Made by a program: the position numbers and the translations under genes
DNA from: Arthrobacter sp. H16F315
Lineage (GTDB): Bacteria; Actinomycetota; Actinomycetes; Actinomycetales; Micrococcaceae
Reading direction: 5' to 3'
DNA length: 64,000 nt
Assembly: GCF_024124825.1 (NCBI RefSeq)
Contig: NZ_JAMXSS010000002.1
Location: 1,736,001-1,800,000, forward strand
Notes under the pieces: model-generated
The model's input: only the letters and a program-made list of their open reading frames with translations
What the model was told of the DNA's origin: nothing
Database searches by the model: none
Shown here: piece by piece, positions 22,814 to 32,533 of the stretch
Layout: each line of letters opens with the position of its first letter
How positions within the stretch are numbered: the stretch's first letter is position 1

Positions 22814-22939
22814 AGATCGGGACGGGGACTTTCGCGCCGACTCCCTCGCCACGCACGGACCGTGCTGCCCCGCTCCTGCGCCGCGTCGCCCTCCGGCCCG
22901 TTTCGCTGTTCTACACGCCGACGAAGTACGGTTAAAGGG

Positions 22940-23803
22940 GTGCTGAAAACTGCCCTCAAACCCCGCTGGATCGCAGGACTGGTGTTCGCGATCGTTGTAT
23001 CAGGGGTGTTTGTGCTGCTCAGCCAGTGGCAGTTCGGCCGCTCCACCCGGGCTGAGGTGACGGTCTCCGCCACGACCGAGGAACCCCAAGCCCTCACCAC
23101 GGTGCTGCGGCCCGGCGATTTCTTCCCCGGTTCGGTCGCGGACCAGATTGTCACCGCCACCGGCAGGTACGACCCGCAGAAGCAGGTGCTCGTACCGGGA
23201 CGGCTTTACGACGGCGCCAAGGGCTACTGGATCGTTTCGGCCCTGGCCGTCCAGGATGCCCCCGTCCTCACCGGTTCCGCCGCCACGCCCCAGACCTGGA
23301 TCCCGGTCGCCCGCGGCTGGGTCGCCGACCCGGCGGACGCGTCCGCGCCGCCGTCGGGCAGTGTTGCCCTGACCGGACGGCTGCTGCCATCCGAGGCTCC
23401 GGTCCCCGGGACCGACGCCGGTCCCGGCCGGGCCAGCGCCGTCTCCGTAGCGGAACTCATCAACACCTGGGAAGTGAGCAGCTACCCCGGCTTTGTCACC
23501 GCGGGTTCGGAGCGTTCCGGCGGCAACGACGTCGGCGCGGCAGCCTCCGGAGGGAAGATGAAGGCGCTGAACATCGGGCCGCAACCGCCTGCCGAAAAGG
23601 TCAACTGGTTGAACCTCTTCTACGCCGCGGAGTGGGTGGTGTTCGCTGGCTTCGCGCTGTTCATCTGGTGGCGCTTGGTCAAGGACGACTACCGCCGGGG
23701 GCTTGAAGACGCCCTCGATGCGGAGTACGACGCCGTGGCGCTGCACCATCCCGAACCGGACCCCACCGAACCGGACCCCACCGAACCGAAAGTGCAATCA
23801 TGA
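22940..23803 (+). CDS. SURF1 family protein
   Basis: 287 residues from GTG 22940. There is one membrane helix at 10-30 (WIAGLVFAIVVSGVFVLLSQW) and one near 235-255 (AEWVVFAGFALFIWWRL), with an extracytoplasmic domain between. WQFGRSTR after helix 1, GRYDPQKQVLVPGR and WIPVARGWV are SURF1 features. SURF1 helps assemble cytochrome aa3 oxidase, probably handling haem a. The stop overlaps the next ATG by four bases. The acidic tail contains a short repeat, EPDPTEPDPTEP. Confidence 0.9.
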   Translation: MLKTALKPRWIAGLVFAIVVSGVFVLLSQWQFGRSTRAEVTVSATTEEPQALTTVLRPGDFFPGSVADQIVTATGRYDPQKQVLVPGRLYDGAKGYWIVSALAVQDAPVLTGSAATPQTWIPVARGWVADPADASAPPSGSVALTGRLLPSEAPVPGTDAGPGRASAVSVAELINTWEVSSYPGFVTAGSERSGGNDVGAAASGGKMKALNIGPQPPAEKVNWLNLFYAAEWVVFAGFALFIWWRLVKDDYRRGLEDALDAEYDAVALHHPEPDPTEPDPTEPKVQS

Positions 23804-24311
23804 TTGAGCCCCAGCCGGCCGTCCAGCCGCAGCAGTCCAACGTGCCGGGAACCGGGCGCGGCAAGAAGCGCCGATTTGGCGGCACCGAGGCCCAGATCCG
23901 CTCGGCGCTGAAGTTTTACAAGGTCCTCGCGTATATGACCGGCAGCATGCTGCTCCTGCTGTGCGCGGAACTCATTGCCCGGTATGTGTTCGGCCAGTAC
24001 CTCTTCGGCGGCGGGACCAACGCCGTCACCGGACAGCCGTTCGGTTTCGGATTCGCCGACGCGGAGCCACCGGGGGTGATCGGCGGCGTAAATCTGTCCG
24101 TCGCGGTGCTGATCGTGCACGGCTGGATGTACGTTGTGTACCTTATGTCCAACTTCCGACTGTGGTCGCTGATGCGCTGGCCGTTCGGGAAAATGATCAT
24201 CCTGGCACTCGGCGGGGTGGTGCCCTTCCTTTCCTTTTTCGTGGAGAAGAAGTTCCACGCCGAGGTGGAGGCTGAACTTGCGGCGAACCCGCAGGCCCCC
24301 AGCGCTACTGA
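23800..24311 (+). CDS. DUF3817 family membrane protein (frame break at 24296-24300)
   Basis: About 170 residues with a basic cytoplasmic N-terminus and three to four membrane helices: a family found mainly in actinobacteria next to SURF1 and guaA. Markers are KFYKVLAYMTGSMLLLLCAE and HGWMYVVYLMSNFRLWSLMRW. As printed the frame runs to 24411. One more C in the run at 24296-24300 gives NPQAPQRY and TGA 24309-24311, which suits the family's short end; I take the longer tail as an artefact. The ATG overlaps the SURF1 stop. Function unknown. Confidence 0.82.
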
Positions 24312-24407
24312 CCGGCGCGGTGTGAGTTCGCTTACCCGGCGGCCCATCCACGGTCCTGGCGGCTTCTCAGTGTGCGGGCGGGCGGCGACGCAAAGTACCC
24401 TAGAAGG

Positions 24408-25996
24408 GTGACTACTCCCACTGCATCCCAGACGTCCCACAAGCCCGTCCTGGTTGTTGACTACGGTGCCCAGTACGCGCAGCTGATCGCCCGCCGCGTC
24501 CGGGAAGCGAATGTGTATTCGGAAGTGGTTCCGCATACCTACAGCACCGAGCAGCTCCTGGCCAAGAACCCCGCCGCAATCATCCTCTCCGGCGGACCCT
24601 CAAGCGTTTACGCCGAAGGCGCCCCACCGTTGGTTCGGACCTCTTCGAAGCCGGAATACCGGTTTTCGGGATCTGCTACGGCTTCCAGGCCATGGCCAAC
24701 GCCCTCGGCGGCGAAGTCGCCCAGACCGGACTCCGCGAGTATGGCGCCACCGAGACCACCACCATCGGCGAAGGCCGCTCCATCCTCGAAGGCATGCCAC
24801 AGCACCAGAGCACCTGGATGAGCCACGGCGACTCCGTGCATGAGGCGCCGGCGGGCTTTGAGGTCCTCGCGACGACGGCCGGCGCCGACGTAGCGGCTTT
24901 CGCGAACGAGGAAAAGCGCCTCTACGGCGTGCAGTGGCACCCCGAGGTCAAGCACTCGGCCTACGGCCAGCAGGTCCTGGAGAACTTCCTCTTCAAGGGT
25001 GCCGGACTGGAACCGAACTGGACGGCCGGCAACATCCTTGAGGAGCAGGTTGAGCGGGTTCGTGCGCAGATCGGCGATGCACGGGTCATCTGCGGTTTGT
25101 CCGGCGGCGTTGATTCCGCGGTGGCGGCTGCCCTGGTCCAGCGCGCCGTCGGCGACCAGCTGACATGTGTGTTTGTCGACCATGGACTGCTGCGCGAAGG
25201 CGAAGCGGAACAGGTTGAACGTGACTTCGTGGCGGCAACTGGCGTCAAACTCTATGTGGCCAACGAGCAGGAGCGCTTCCAGTCGGCCCTGGCCGGAGTG
25301 AGCGACCCGGAGACCAAGCGCAAGATCATCGGCCGCGAGTTCATCCGTGCCTTCGAGGAGGCCGAGCTCGCGATCATCGCCGAGGCGGCAGCGCACGGCG
25401 AGAAGATCAAGTTTCTCGTGCAGGGCACCTTGTACCCGGACGTCGTCGAGTCCGGCGGCGGTGAAGGTGCCGCGAACATCAAGAGCCACCACAACGTGGG
25501 CGGGTTGCCGGAAGACCTGCAGTTCGAACTCGTCGAGCCGCTGCGCGCCTTGTTCAAGGACGAGGTGCGCGCGGTCGGCGCGCAGCTTGGCCTGCCGCAG
25601 GAAATTGTAGGGCGCCAGCCGTTCCCTGGGCCGGGCCTTGGCATCCGGATCGTCGGCGAAGTGACGAAGGAGCGGCTGGACCTGCTGCGCAAGGCAGACG
25701 CCATTGCGCGCGCCGAACTGACCGCCGCCGGCCTTGACAACGAGGTCTGGCAGATGCCGGTCGTGCTGCTGGCGGACGTCCGCAGCGTTGGTGTTATGGG
25801 AGACGGCCGCACCTACGGTCACCCGATTGTCCTGCGTCCCGTTTCCTCCGAGGACGCCATGACGGCGGACTGGTCGCGACTGCCCTACGATCTGCTGGCC
25901 AGGATCTCCAACCGCATCACCAACGAGGTGGAAGGCGTGAACCGCGTGGTGCTTGATGTGACCAGCAAGCCGCCGGGAACCATCGAATGGGAGTAG
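24408..25996 (+). CDS. guaA: GMP synthase (glutamine-hydrolysing) (frame break at 24622-24625)
   Basis: About 529 residues from GTG 24408. The glutaminase domain has [32 protein letters not shown] and [11 protein letters not shown] with the nucleophile Cys. The synthetase has the P-loop [14 protein letters not shown] and the dimerisation domain [12 protein letters not shown]. It converts XMP to GMP with ATP and glutamine. The frame changes between GAP and VGSDLFEAG; one additional C in CCCC at 24622-24625 repairs it. Because guaA is normally essential for prototrophy, the break is very probably a sequencing error. A terminator follows. Confidence 0.95.
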
Positions 25997-26014
25997 TCCC
26001 GTAGTGGGCGGATG

Positions 26015-26049
26015 AAATGGCCGGGCTCCTCGGGAGGCCGGCCATTTTC
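26015..26049 (+). terminator. Rho-independent terminator of guaA
   Basis: AAATGGCCGG and CCGGCCATTT form a perfect 10-bp stem, with a further CTCC/GGAG pair in the loop, ending in TTTTCC. It starts about 20 bp after the guaA stop. Confidence 0.88.
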
Positions 26050-26277
26050 CGTTTGGTAGCCGCATCCCTGGACTTGCCGGCAGCGGGCGGCGGCGGCCTG
26101 CGGCACGAGCGGCGATGCTGGGAATTCGGTTCGAATTTGTGTCCCGCCAGTGTTGCGTCGCCTCGCCGGGGCCGGATTCGGGCTACCCTCGAAATTATGC
26201 CGGTATGGTCCAGGACGTCCCGCGCGGGCACGAAAAACGTGAGCAGAGTAAACGCAAGCACAGAAAAGAAGGCAGCA

Positions 26278-29200
26278 GTGTCAGTTGGTCAAGGCCACCC
26301 CGAGGGCTCCGAGGAGCTCAGGAAATGGCTGTCGGGGCTCAAGCCGGTCACCGGAGCAGACACCATGCTGCGCTTCACCAAGACGCCGGAAGGCTCCATA
26401 GACCTGACCAATGCCCATCCCTCCGGCATGGCACAGTTGATGGCCGGCCGACGCACCCGGTTGTCCACCTTGATCCGTGATCACCAGCAGTACGTTGTCG
26501 CCGCGAGGGCGTCCCGCAACCTACGCTCCAAAATCTTCGAACTGGCCAACGACCGCGGCATCGATGCGGGGTACTTTTCGGCGGGTACCGTCGTGTGGAC
26601 CTCCGCAGTTGGCGGCAAACCCCAGCGCGTCTCAGCCCCGGTTATGCTCAGTTCCATCTCCCTCACGGTCCGTCCGGGCGAGGACGATTACGAACTGCAA
26701 TTGACCGAACAGGCCAAGATCAACCCCGCCCTGATCCGGCATCTGAAGACCATCCACGGCATTGTTTTCGACGTCAACGCGGTAACCCGGATGGCGTACA
26801 GCACCGCCCGCTTCGATCCCCAACCGGTCCTTGACCGCCTGAGCACCCTCATCCAGCCCATCTACGGCGCCGAGGTCGAGCACAACCTTCTGGTGTCCAC
26901 CTTCGCGGACTTGTCCGGAAACCTTGAGGATCCATGGATCAACGAGAGCCATCCCCTCGTGGCGGCGCTGGGACGTGCCGCCGCAGGCCGGCCGGTGCAG
27001 GTTTCGGAGCTTAAGCCCGGGCGGTTCCCAAGCACCGACGAGCGGGATCCCGCCGATGAACTGCTGCTGCTCGACGCCGACACCGACCAGCAGTACGTCG
27101 TCGACGCCGTCCGCGCCGGGGACTCGCTGGTGGTCAGCAGCCCGCCCGGCACCGGCCAGACCCAGACAGCAATCAATACCATCGGGGCACTCCTCGATCA
27201 GGGTAAGACGGTTCTGGTGGTGGGGGACCGGCGAGCCAGCCTGGGTGAGATCTCCACCCAGTTGGAGACCCTGGGACTGGATTCAGCCCTGTTCCAGCTT
27301 GCCGGGAATGCCACTGCCCTGCAGCTGAAGGGCCAGCTCGTCAGGGCCATCGTGCGCAATGAGAAATCCCTTGAGCCTCAGCTCAGCAACCTTCACAGCA
27401 CTTTGATTGAACACCGCCATGCCCTTCGGGACCATGTTGCCTCGTTGCACAACGTCCGCCAGCGCTGGGGATGCTCCCCGTACGAGGCGATGCAGTCATT
27501 GGCCGAGCTGACCTCCATCCAGCCGGCGCCGGCCACCACCGTCCGGCTCAAGCGCAGTGTGCTGGACAATATCCGGGACCGCGAGGAACTCGCTGGCCGG
27601 CTCCACCGTGCGGCCGAACTGGGAAGCTTCAGCAGGGCCTCGACCACAAGTCCGTGGCATGGTGCCCGGCTGCTGACCCGGAAGGAAACCGAGGAAGCCC
27701 AGCAGGTGGCCAGCTCCGTGGCCAGGAAGCTGCCGGAACTGCGCGAGCTGATGAACGGTGTCGCAGAACACGCCGAAATCCGCCTGGGCCGTTCGTTTTC
27801 GGAGTGGGGGGACCAGGTTGAGCTGTTAGTTGCTGTTCGCGAAAGCTTGGATAAATTCACGCCGGACATCTTCGACCGTCCGGTCCACGACCTCATCTCC
27901 GCCACCGCAGCTTCCTCTTGGCGGCGCGAACGGAACATTGAGATGCCCTCCATGCAGCGCTCCCGTTTGCGCCGGGTGGCCAAGGAATATGTCCGGCCGG
28001 GTGTCCATATTGCCGACCTGCACAGCTCCCTCGTCCTCGTCCAGGAGCAGCGGGCCGCATGGGCCGACTACGCCACGACGCAGCGACACCCTGCAGTGCC
28101 TTCCGGCCTAGGCGAGATCATCGCCCTGTACCGCGAGCTCGAAGCGGAGCTGGTCGAGCTGGGCCACGCCGTCAGGCACACCGCGGCGGGCGGCGAACTG
28201 CATGGCAGCCCCTACGAAGATCTTATGGAGCGGCTGGACGCGCTGGTTGCCGACACCGGGACGCTCGAAACTTTGCCGGAGCGGACCCTCCTGGTCGAAG
28301 ACATGCGCGAGCATGGCCTGGGCGAACTGCTCGCTGACCTCGCCGAGCGTGAGGTGCCCGCCGGGTCTGTGGCTGCCGAGCTTGAGCTCGCCTGGTGGCA
28401 GTCCGCTCTCGAGGCCATGATCAGCGGGGATGATTACCTGGCGATGTCCGACGGCGACGCCCTTCGCCAGCTCGAAGCGGAGTACAGACTCGCGGACAAC
28501 GCCCACATCGCCAGCGGCGCCGCGCGGCTGCGCTGGCAGCTGGCAGAACGCTGGCGGGCGGCCATCGCGGAACACCCGCGGCAAGCGGAACTGCTGCGCA
28601 GCCTGCTCAAGGATGGCCGGGTCACCCTCTCGGCACTGACGGGCCAGGCCCCGGACTTGTTGCCGATGCTGGTTCCGGTGTGGTCCGTCAGCCCTTACCT
28701 CCTGTCGGCGGTTTTGCCGGTGGAGCAAAGGTTTGATGCCGTTGTGATCCTTGACGCCGAGGCAACGTCGCTGCAGGCCGTCCTGCCGGCCGTAGCCCGC
28801 GCCGGGCAGGTTATTGCCTTTGGTGACGACCGGATTGCCACGCCGCGGACATTCACCGTCGGTGTTGAGCGGCTTGCGGCCGGCGAGAGCTCCCATCAAG
28901 GCGTCGAAAGCGCCTTCAAGGCACTGGCCGGTGTACTGCCCGTCTGGAACCTGCGGACGGTCTACCGCGCCGTGGACGAAGACCTCGTGCGGCAACTGAG
29001 CAAGGGCTTCTACGACGGCGGACTGCGCAGGTTGCCGGAGGGCCAGTCCGCCACCGGGCTGGACCGTGCCCTCACTGTGGAATACCTGCCGGACGGGACG
29101 GGCCTGCCCAGCGCGGACCAGGACGGCGTCGAATCTGTGGTGGCCGAGGTAAACCGGGCCGTGGAGCTTGTCTTCGAGCACGCCCGCCTGCGGCCGCGGA

Positions 29201-30369
29201 CGTCGCTGGCCGTCGTCACCGGCAGCCTCCGGCATGCGGCGCGGATCGGCGAGTCGATCCGGCTTCAGCTGCCCAATTACCCGATGCTTGCCAGCTTCTT
29301 CACCGCCGGCGAGGAGTCCTTCCGGGTCGTGGACCTGGAACGTGCCCAGGGACTGGTCCGCGATCACGTGATCTTCTCGCCGGGTTACGGACGCACCCCG
29401 CACGGGCGTGCGCTGCATAGCCTGGGCCCGCTCTCCGTCGATGGTGGACGAGCAAGGTTTGCCCTCGCCATGACGCGGGCACGCCGTTCCCTGCACGTGC
29501 TCAGCTGCTTCCGTCCGGAGGACCTCGACGTGACCCGGCTGAGCCACGGCGCGGTGGACTTCTATGAACTGCTGGACCGGGAAATTGCGGGTAACTCCGA
29601 TCTCGGAAGTCCCGCGTCGCGGGCTGCAGCCAGCGAGCAGGCTCTCGGGGCCGACCCCCTCGTGGCCGATCTCGGGGACCGGCTGCGGGCCCGGGGCGCA
29701 CGGGTCTGGCACCAGTACGACGGCGCGCTGAATATGGTGGCCGCGGCCGACCCGTTGAGTACCCTCGGACAGGACGATGCTGAGATTCCGCGGCCCGTGG
29801 CCATTGAGTCAGACGGCACCGAACAGTACCGCCGGCTCACCGTCCGGGAACGCAGCAGGCTCCGCCCGCAGCTGCTGGAACGACTCGGCTGGCGCTACAT
29901 GCCGCTCTGGACCATCGAGGTGTTCACGGATCCTTCGGCCTGCGCCGACCGCATCGGCGGATATCTGGGCCTGGAAAAGCCGGCCGTGACGCACCGTAAA
30001 CCCACATCGCCGGGGTTCTTCGACGACGACGTTGAAAACCTTGCCGTCAACGAAGCGCAAGCCTCGCGGGGACGGACGTCAGGCCTGCAGGACAGTGCGC
30101 CAGGCTACAGAACAGACCACGGCAGCAAGGAGGCCAGCGGCATGACTGCGGACGGCGATACCCGTAACGATGGCGAGGCCCAGGACGGCACCAGCGCCGA
30201 GGCCAGCGGACCGGACAATGCGTCCGCGCAGCCGGCATCGGCGGCACCCCCGTCCGGTGTGCTGCCGAACAAGGCTGCCGAGGATGACCCGCAGCGCTGG
30301 GGCGACGAGCCCGGCGGCTACGACCATGACTCGTGGCTGCAGGAGCAGAAGCCCCCGCACTGGGCCTAG
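26278..30369 (+). CDS. SF1-helicase-like protein with degenerate ATPase motifs and REase-like C-terminus
   Basis: 1363 residues. I place the start at GTG 26278, preceded by AAGAAGG at good spacing; the frame is open to 26017. The SF1 order is visible: Walker A at 285-297 reads SSPPGTGQTQT, with Gln294 where Lys is normally required. Walker B at 822-829 reads VVILDAEA instead of DEA. A motif III-like VIAFGDD follows, and motif VI reads FALAMTRARRSLHVLS near 1065. After it, residues ~1130-1230 resemble the fused PD-(D/E)XK-type domain of actinobacterial helicases (LVADLGDRLRARGARVWHQY, VAIESDGTEQYRRL, LLERLGWRYMPLW), with Asn at the usual metal-binding Asp. The last ~120 residues are acidic and probably disordered. 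It may bind nucleic acid without ATP-driven unwinding. Function unknown. Confidence 0.8.
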   Translation: MSVGQGHPEGSEELRKWLSGLKPVTGADTMLRFTKTPEGSIDLTNAHPSGMAQLMAGRRTRLSTLIRDHQQYVVAARASRNLRSKIFELANDRGIDAGYFSAGTVVWTSAVGGKPQRVSAPVMLSSISLTVRPGEDDYELQLTEQAKINPALIRHLKTIHGIVFDVNAVTRMAYSTARFDPQPVLDRLSTLIQPIYGAEVEHNLLVSTFADLSGNLEDPWINESHPLVAALGRAAAGRPVQVSELKPGRFPSTDERDPADELLLLDADTDQQYVVDAVRAGDSLVVSSPPGTGQTQTAINTIGALLDQGKTVLVVGDRRASLGEISTQLETLGLDSALFQLAGNATALQLKGQLVRAIVRNEKSLEPQLSNLHSTLIEHRHALRDHVASLHNVRQRWGCSPYEAMQSLAELTSIQPAPATTVRLKRSVLDNIRDREELAGRLHRAAELGSFSRASTTSPWHGARLLTRKETEEAQQVASSVARKLPELRELMNGVAEHAEIRLGRSFSEWGDQVELLVAVRESLDKFTPDIFDRPVHDLISATAASSWRRERNIEMPSMQRSRLRRVAKEYVRPGVHIADLHSSLVLVQEQRAAWADYATTQRHPAVPSGLGEIIALYRELEAELVELGHAVRHTAAGGELHGSPYEDLMERLDALVADTGTLETLPERTLLVEDMREHGLGELLADLAEREVPAGSVAAELELAWWQSALEAMISGDDYLAMSDGDALRQLEAEYRLADNAHIASGAARLRWQLAERWRAAIAEHPRQAELLRSLLKDGRVTLSALTGQAPDLLPMLVPVWSVSPYLLSAVLPVEQRFDAVVILDAEATSLQAVLPAVARAGQVIAFGDDRIATPRTFTVGVERLAAGESSHQGVESAFKALAGVLPVWNLRTVYRAVDEDLVRQLSKGFYDGGLRRLPEGQSATGLDRALTVEYLPDGTGLPSADQDGVESVVAEVNRAVELVFEHARLRPRTSLAVVTGSLRHAARIGESIRLQLPNYPMLASFFTAGEESFRVVDLERAQGLVRDHVIFSPGYGRTPHGRALHSLGPLSVDGGRARFALAMTRARRSLHVLSCFRPEDLDVTRLSHGAVDFYELLDREIAGNSDLGSPASRAAASEQALGADPLVADLGDRLRARGARVWHQYDGALNMVAAADPLSTLGQDDAEIPRPVAIESDGTEQYRRLTVRERSRLRPQLLERLGWRYMPLWTIEVFTDPSACADRIGGYLGLEKPAVTHRKPTSPGFFDDDVENLAVNEAQASRGRTSGLQDSAPGYRTDHGSKEASGMTADGDTRNDGEAQDGTSAEASGPDNASAQPASAAPPSGVLPNKAAEDDPQRWGDEPGGYDHDSWLQEQKPPHWA

Positions 30370-30429
30370 GACCCTTCCGGGCCTGCTCCGGCGGGCCGGC
30401 TCCGGCGGGGCTTTCGGCCGGCGAAGCGC

Positions 30430-31278
30430 CTAGCCGGGGACGGCCGTGACGAGGACGAAGAAGAGTTTTCCCTGCGTGGAGGCCCCTGCTAGCCGACGCG
30501 CCTGATCGGCGTCGGCGGCCACAACGAGGAGGCCCTCGGTTTCACCGGTCCCCAGCCATGGGCTGGCACGGCTGCCGTGCCCGGAGGTCCACAGCACGGG
30601 AACGGCAGCTGCCAGCAGCTGGGATGCGGCGGGCTGGTCGAAGCTGTTGCCGGTGGTGATGACTACGTCGACGAGTTGCCCGGGGGAGAGCAGCTGGATC
30701 GAGGCCGGATCCGCCATCCGCAGGGGAACTGCGGCCGATCCCGGCGGGTTTCCGGCCAGCAGGCCAGGTCCCACGAGCTGCGAATCTGCGAGCAACTGGC
30801 CCTTACGGAGGGCGACGGCAAGCTGCTGGCCCTGGAGGGAATCAGCGCTCACGAAGCTGCCCGCAGGAACCAGGCCCCGGGGCACGTGGATGACCGTCAG
30901 GTCCTCCACTCCAAGGGACTGCCCGGCTGGGAGATCCCGGGCAGCAGCGAAGGCGGGGACAGTGTCGGCCGGCTCAGGTGTCAGTTGTTGAACCGTGAGG
31001 CCGGCGGCGATGCAGAGCAGCAGTGCCACGGCGAGCCGGCGGTTGCTGTTGAGCCATCGGACCAGCCGCCGGCGGGACGGCCGGCCGGCGGGTCTTCGGC
31101 CCCGCGGCGGGGCTGCAGACTTTGAGGGTGCTGCCGGCGTGGACTGATCAAGGCGGCGTCCCGGGGATCGCCAGCGCCGGATAATAGACGAGCGTCGCCA
31201 CGGGTCGCTGCGGAAGATCTCAAGGAAATCTTCCGGTAGTTTCCATAGGGTCGGGACGGCGGCAGCAATTGGGGCCAT
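30430..31278 (-). CDS. SAF-domain protein with one membrane helix (CpaB/RcpC-like)
   Basis: 282 residues. An Arg/Pro-rich cytoplasmic N-terminus of about 85 residues is followed by a helix (LAVALLLCIAAGLTV) and an extracytoplasmic SAF domain (VPAFAAARDLPAGQSLGVEDL, then ALRKGQLLADSQLVGPGLL). SAF domains occur in CpaB/FlgA-type pilus or flagellar chaperones, but no pilus genes are adjacent, so the role is open. ATG 31278 has only weak ribosome-site support; the frame begins MAPIAAAVPTLWKLP. Confidence 0.78.
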   Translation of the reverse strand: MAPIAAAVPTLWKLPEDFLEIFRSDPWRRSSIIRRWRSPGRRLDQSTPAAPSKSAAPPRGRRPAGRPSRRRLVRWLNSNRRLAVALLLCIAAGLTVQQLTPEPADTVPAFAAARDLPAGQSLGVEDLTVIHVPRGLVPAGSFVSADSLQGQQLAVALRKGQLLADSQLVGPGLLAGNPPGSAAVPLRMADPASIQLLSPGQLVDVVITTGNSFDQPAASQLLAAAVPVLWTSGHGSRASPWLGTGETEGLLVVAADADQARRLAGASTQGKLFFVLVTAVPG

Positions 31279-31390
31279 AACCCGAAGCTACCCACCGGCG
31301 CGCACGCCTGGCAGTTACAGCCCGCTCTATGTGGACAACGCTGTGTGACAGCCAGCGAGGGGTGGGAGCAGCACAGCCTTCGTAACGGCG

Positions 31391-31654
31391 CTAGCTTGCG
31401 GACGCGCCTGCCGGCGCAGTGGATGCAGCCGGTGCGGGCGCCGGCGTCGGCGCTGGTGAAACGGTGCTGCCCTTCGCATCGCGCGAGTCGGTCCGGTAAA
31501 AACCGGAACCTTTAAAGACCACACCAACGCTGTTGAACTTCTTGCGCAGGGTCCCCTGGCACTCAGGGCAGGAGGTGAGGGTGCTGTCGGTGAAAGACTG
31601 CACGATCTCAAAGGCGTGGCTGCAGTCCTTGCAGGCGTATGCATACGTGGGCAC
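31391..31654 (-). CDS. FmdB-family zinc-ribbon protein
   Basis: 87 residues. PTYAYACKDCSHAFEIVQ and SCPECQGTLRKKF supply two CxxC knuckles that should bind one zinc ion, the FmdB/CxxC regulatory family. The last 25 residues are an Ala/Pro/Ser low-complexity tail. Function is unproven; some relatives are linked to regulation. It lies between the SAF protein and 5-formyl-THF cyclo-ligase, all on the minus strand, and is probably co-transcribed. TGAGGAGG precedes the ATG. Confidence 0.9.
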   Translation of the reverse strand: MPTYAYACKDCSHAFEIVQSFTDSTLTSCPECQGTLRKKFNSVGVVFKGSGFYRTDSRDAKGSTVSPAPTPAPAPAASTAPAGASAS

Positions 31655-31773
31655 TGGAAATCCTCCTCAGGGGCAAACGAGCAGGTCCCGTGCCGCCGGT
31701 TCGGGATCCCGGCCGGTAGTTCTTTCGGCGAAATCCGTCCCTTAGCAGTCGCAGGGCCTGAGTGCTAATTCTA

Positions 31774-32437
31774 TCACCCCCGCGACCGGTCCCCGGCAGC
31801 CCGGTGCTGCAGCTGCACCACGCCGGACGGGGTCAGTGCGGCACCCACTTTCCGGTCGAAGGACTCCGCCGGGATGCTTCCGGCAGGGGAGCACCTCGCC
31901 GTCGTACACAACGGCGGCTGCCGGCACCGGCGGCAACAGCCCGCCGTCGGACGTCGACGTCCCGGAATGCTGGACGGCGGCCAACTTCGCCAGAAATTTG
32001 TCGTAGTACCCGCCGCCCTGCCCGATCCGGTTGCCGGAGTAGTCGACCGCGGTGGCCGGCAGGAAAATGCCGTCCGCGCAACGCATCACGGAAGCATCGT
32101 GTCGCTCGCCGGCGGGTTCCTGGATCGGCGCGTACCGGCTCCGCACGAATCGGGAGGCCGGCGTCCAGTAAACCCAGCTCAGCTCCAGGCCGGGCTCGCA
32201 GACCGGAAGGAGCAGTCGATGCCCTTCCTGATGGAGCGCTGCCAGGAGGGGAAGACTTGGCGGTTCCGACCCTACGCCAAGGTAGGCGGCGAAAGTGCCG
32301 GAGCGTCCGCCCGCCAGGCGGGCGGCCCAGGCAACGCCGTACTTGGCAATTCCGGCACCGGCGGTCGCCAGGGCCTCCGGCGTCAGTGCAGCTCGCCGGG
32401 CCCGGTGGCTGGCCCGGGTTTCTTCCTTTGATGCCAC
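31774..32437 (-). CDS. 5-formyltetrahydrofolate cyclo-ligase (frame break at 31886-31889)
   Basis: About 220 residues from GTG 32437 (ASKEETRASHRARRAAL), with ACAAGG upstream. The ATP/Mg site GQGGGYYDKFLAKLA is present. The enzyme converts 5-formyl-THF to 5,10-methenyl-THF with ATP. As printed, the C-terminus runs on to 31742 with an Arg/Cys-rich tail. Removing one base from the GGGG run at 31886-31889 gives VLPAGSIPAESFDRKVGAALTP, matching the family's conserved end, and a TGA at 31774. This break is an extra base, unlike most others here. The divergent neighbour is galU. Confidence 0.87.
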
Positions 32438-32533
32438 GATGCCTTGTCCCTCCGCTGGTGCGGCCGGCAAACCGCGGTTGGTGCCGGTCGGAAATGATTA
32501 CCTAATGCTTGGTCCCTCCGTTAGATTAGTCGA

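Noticed and set aside
28108..29712. 534-codon open frame antisense to the helicase-like gene
   Set aside because: Lies wholly within a better-supported gene and has no recognisable motif.
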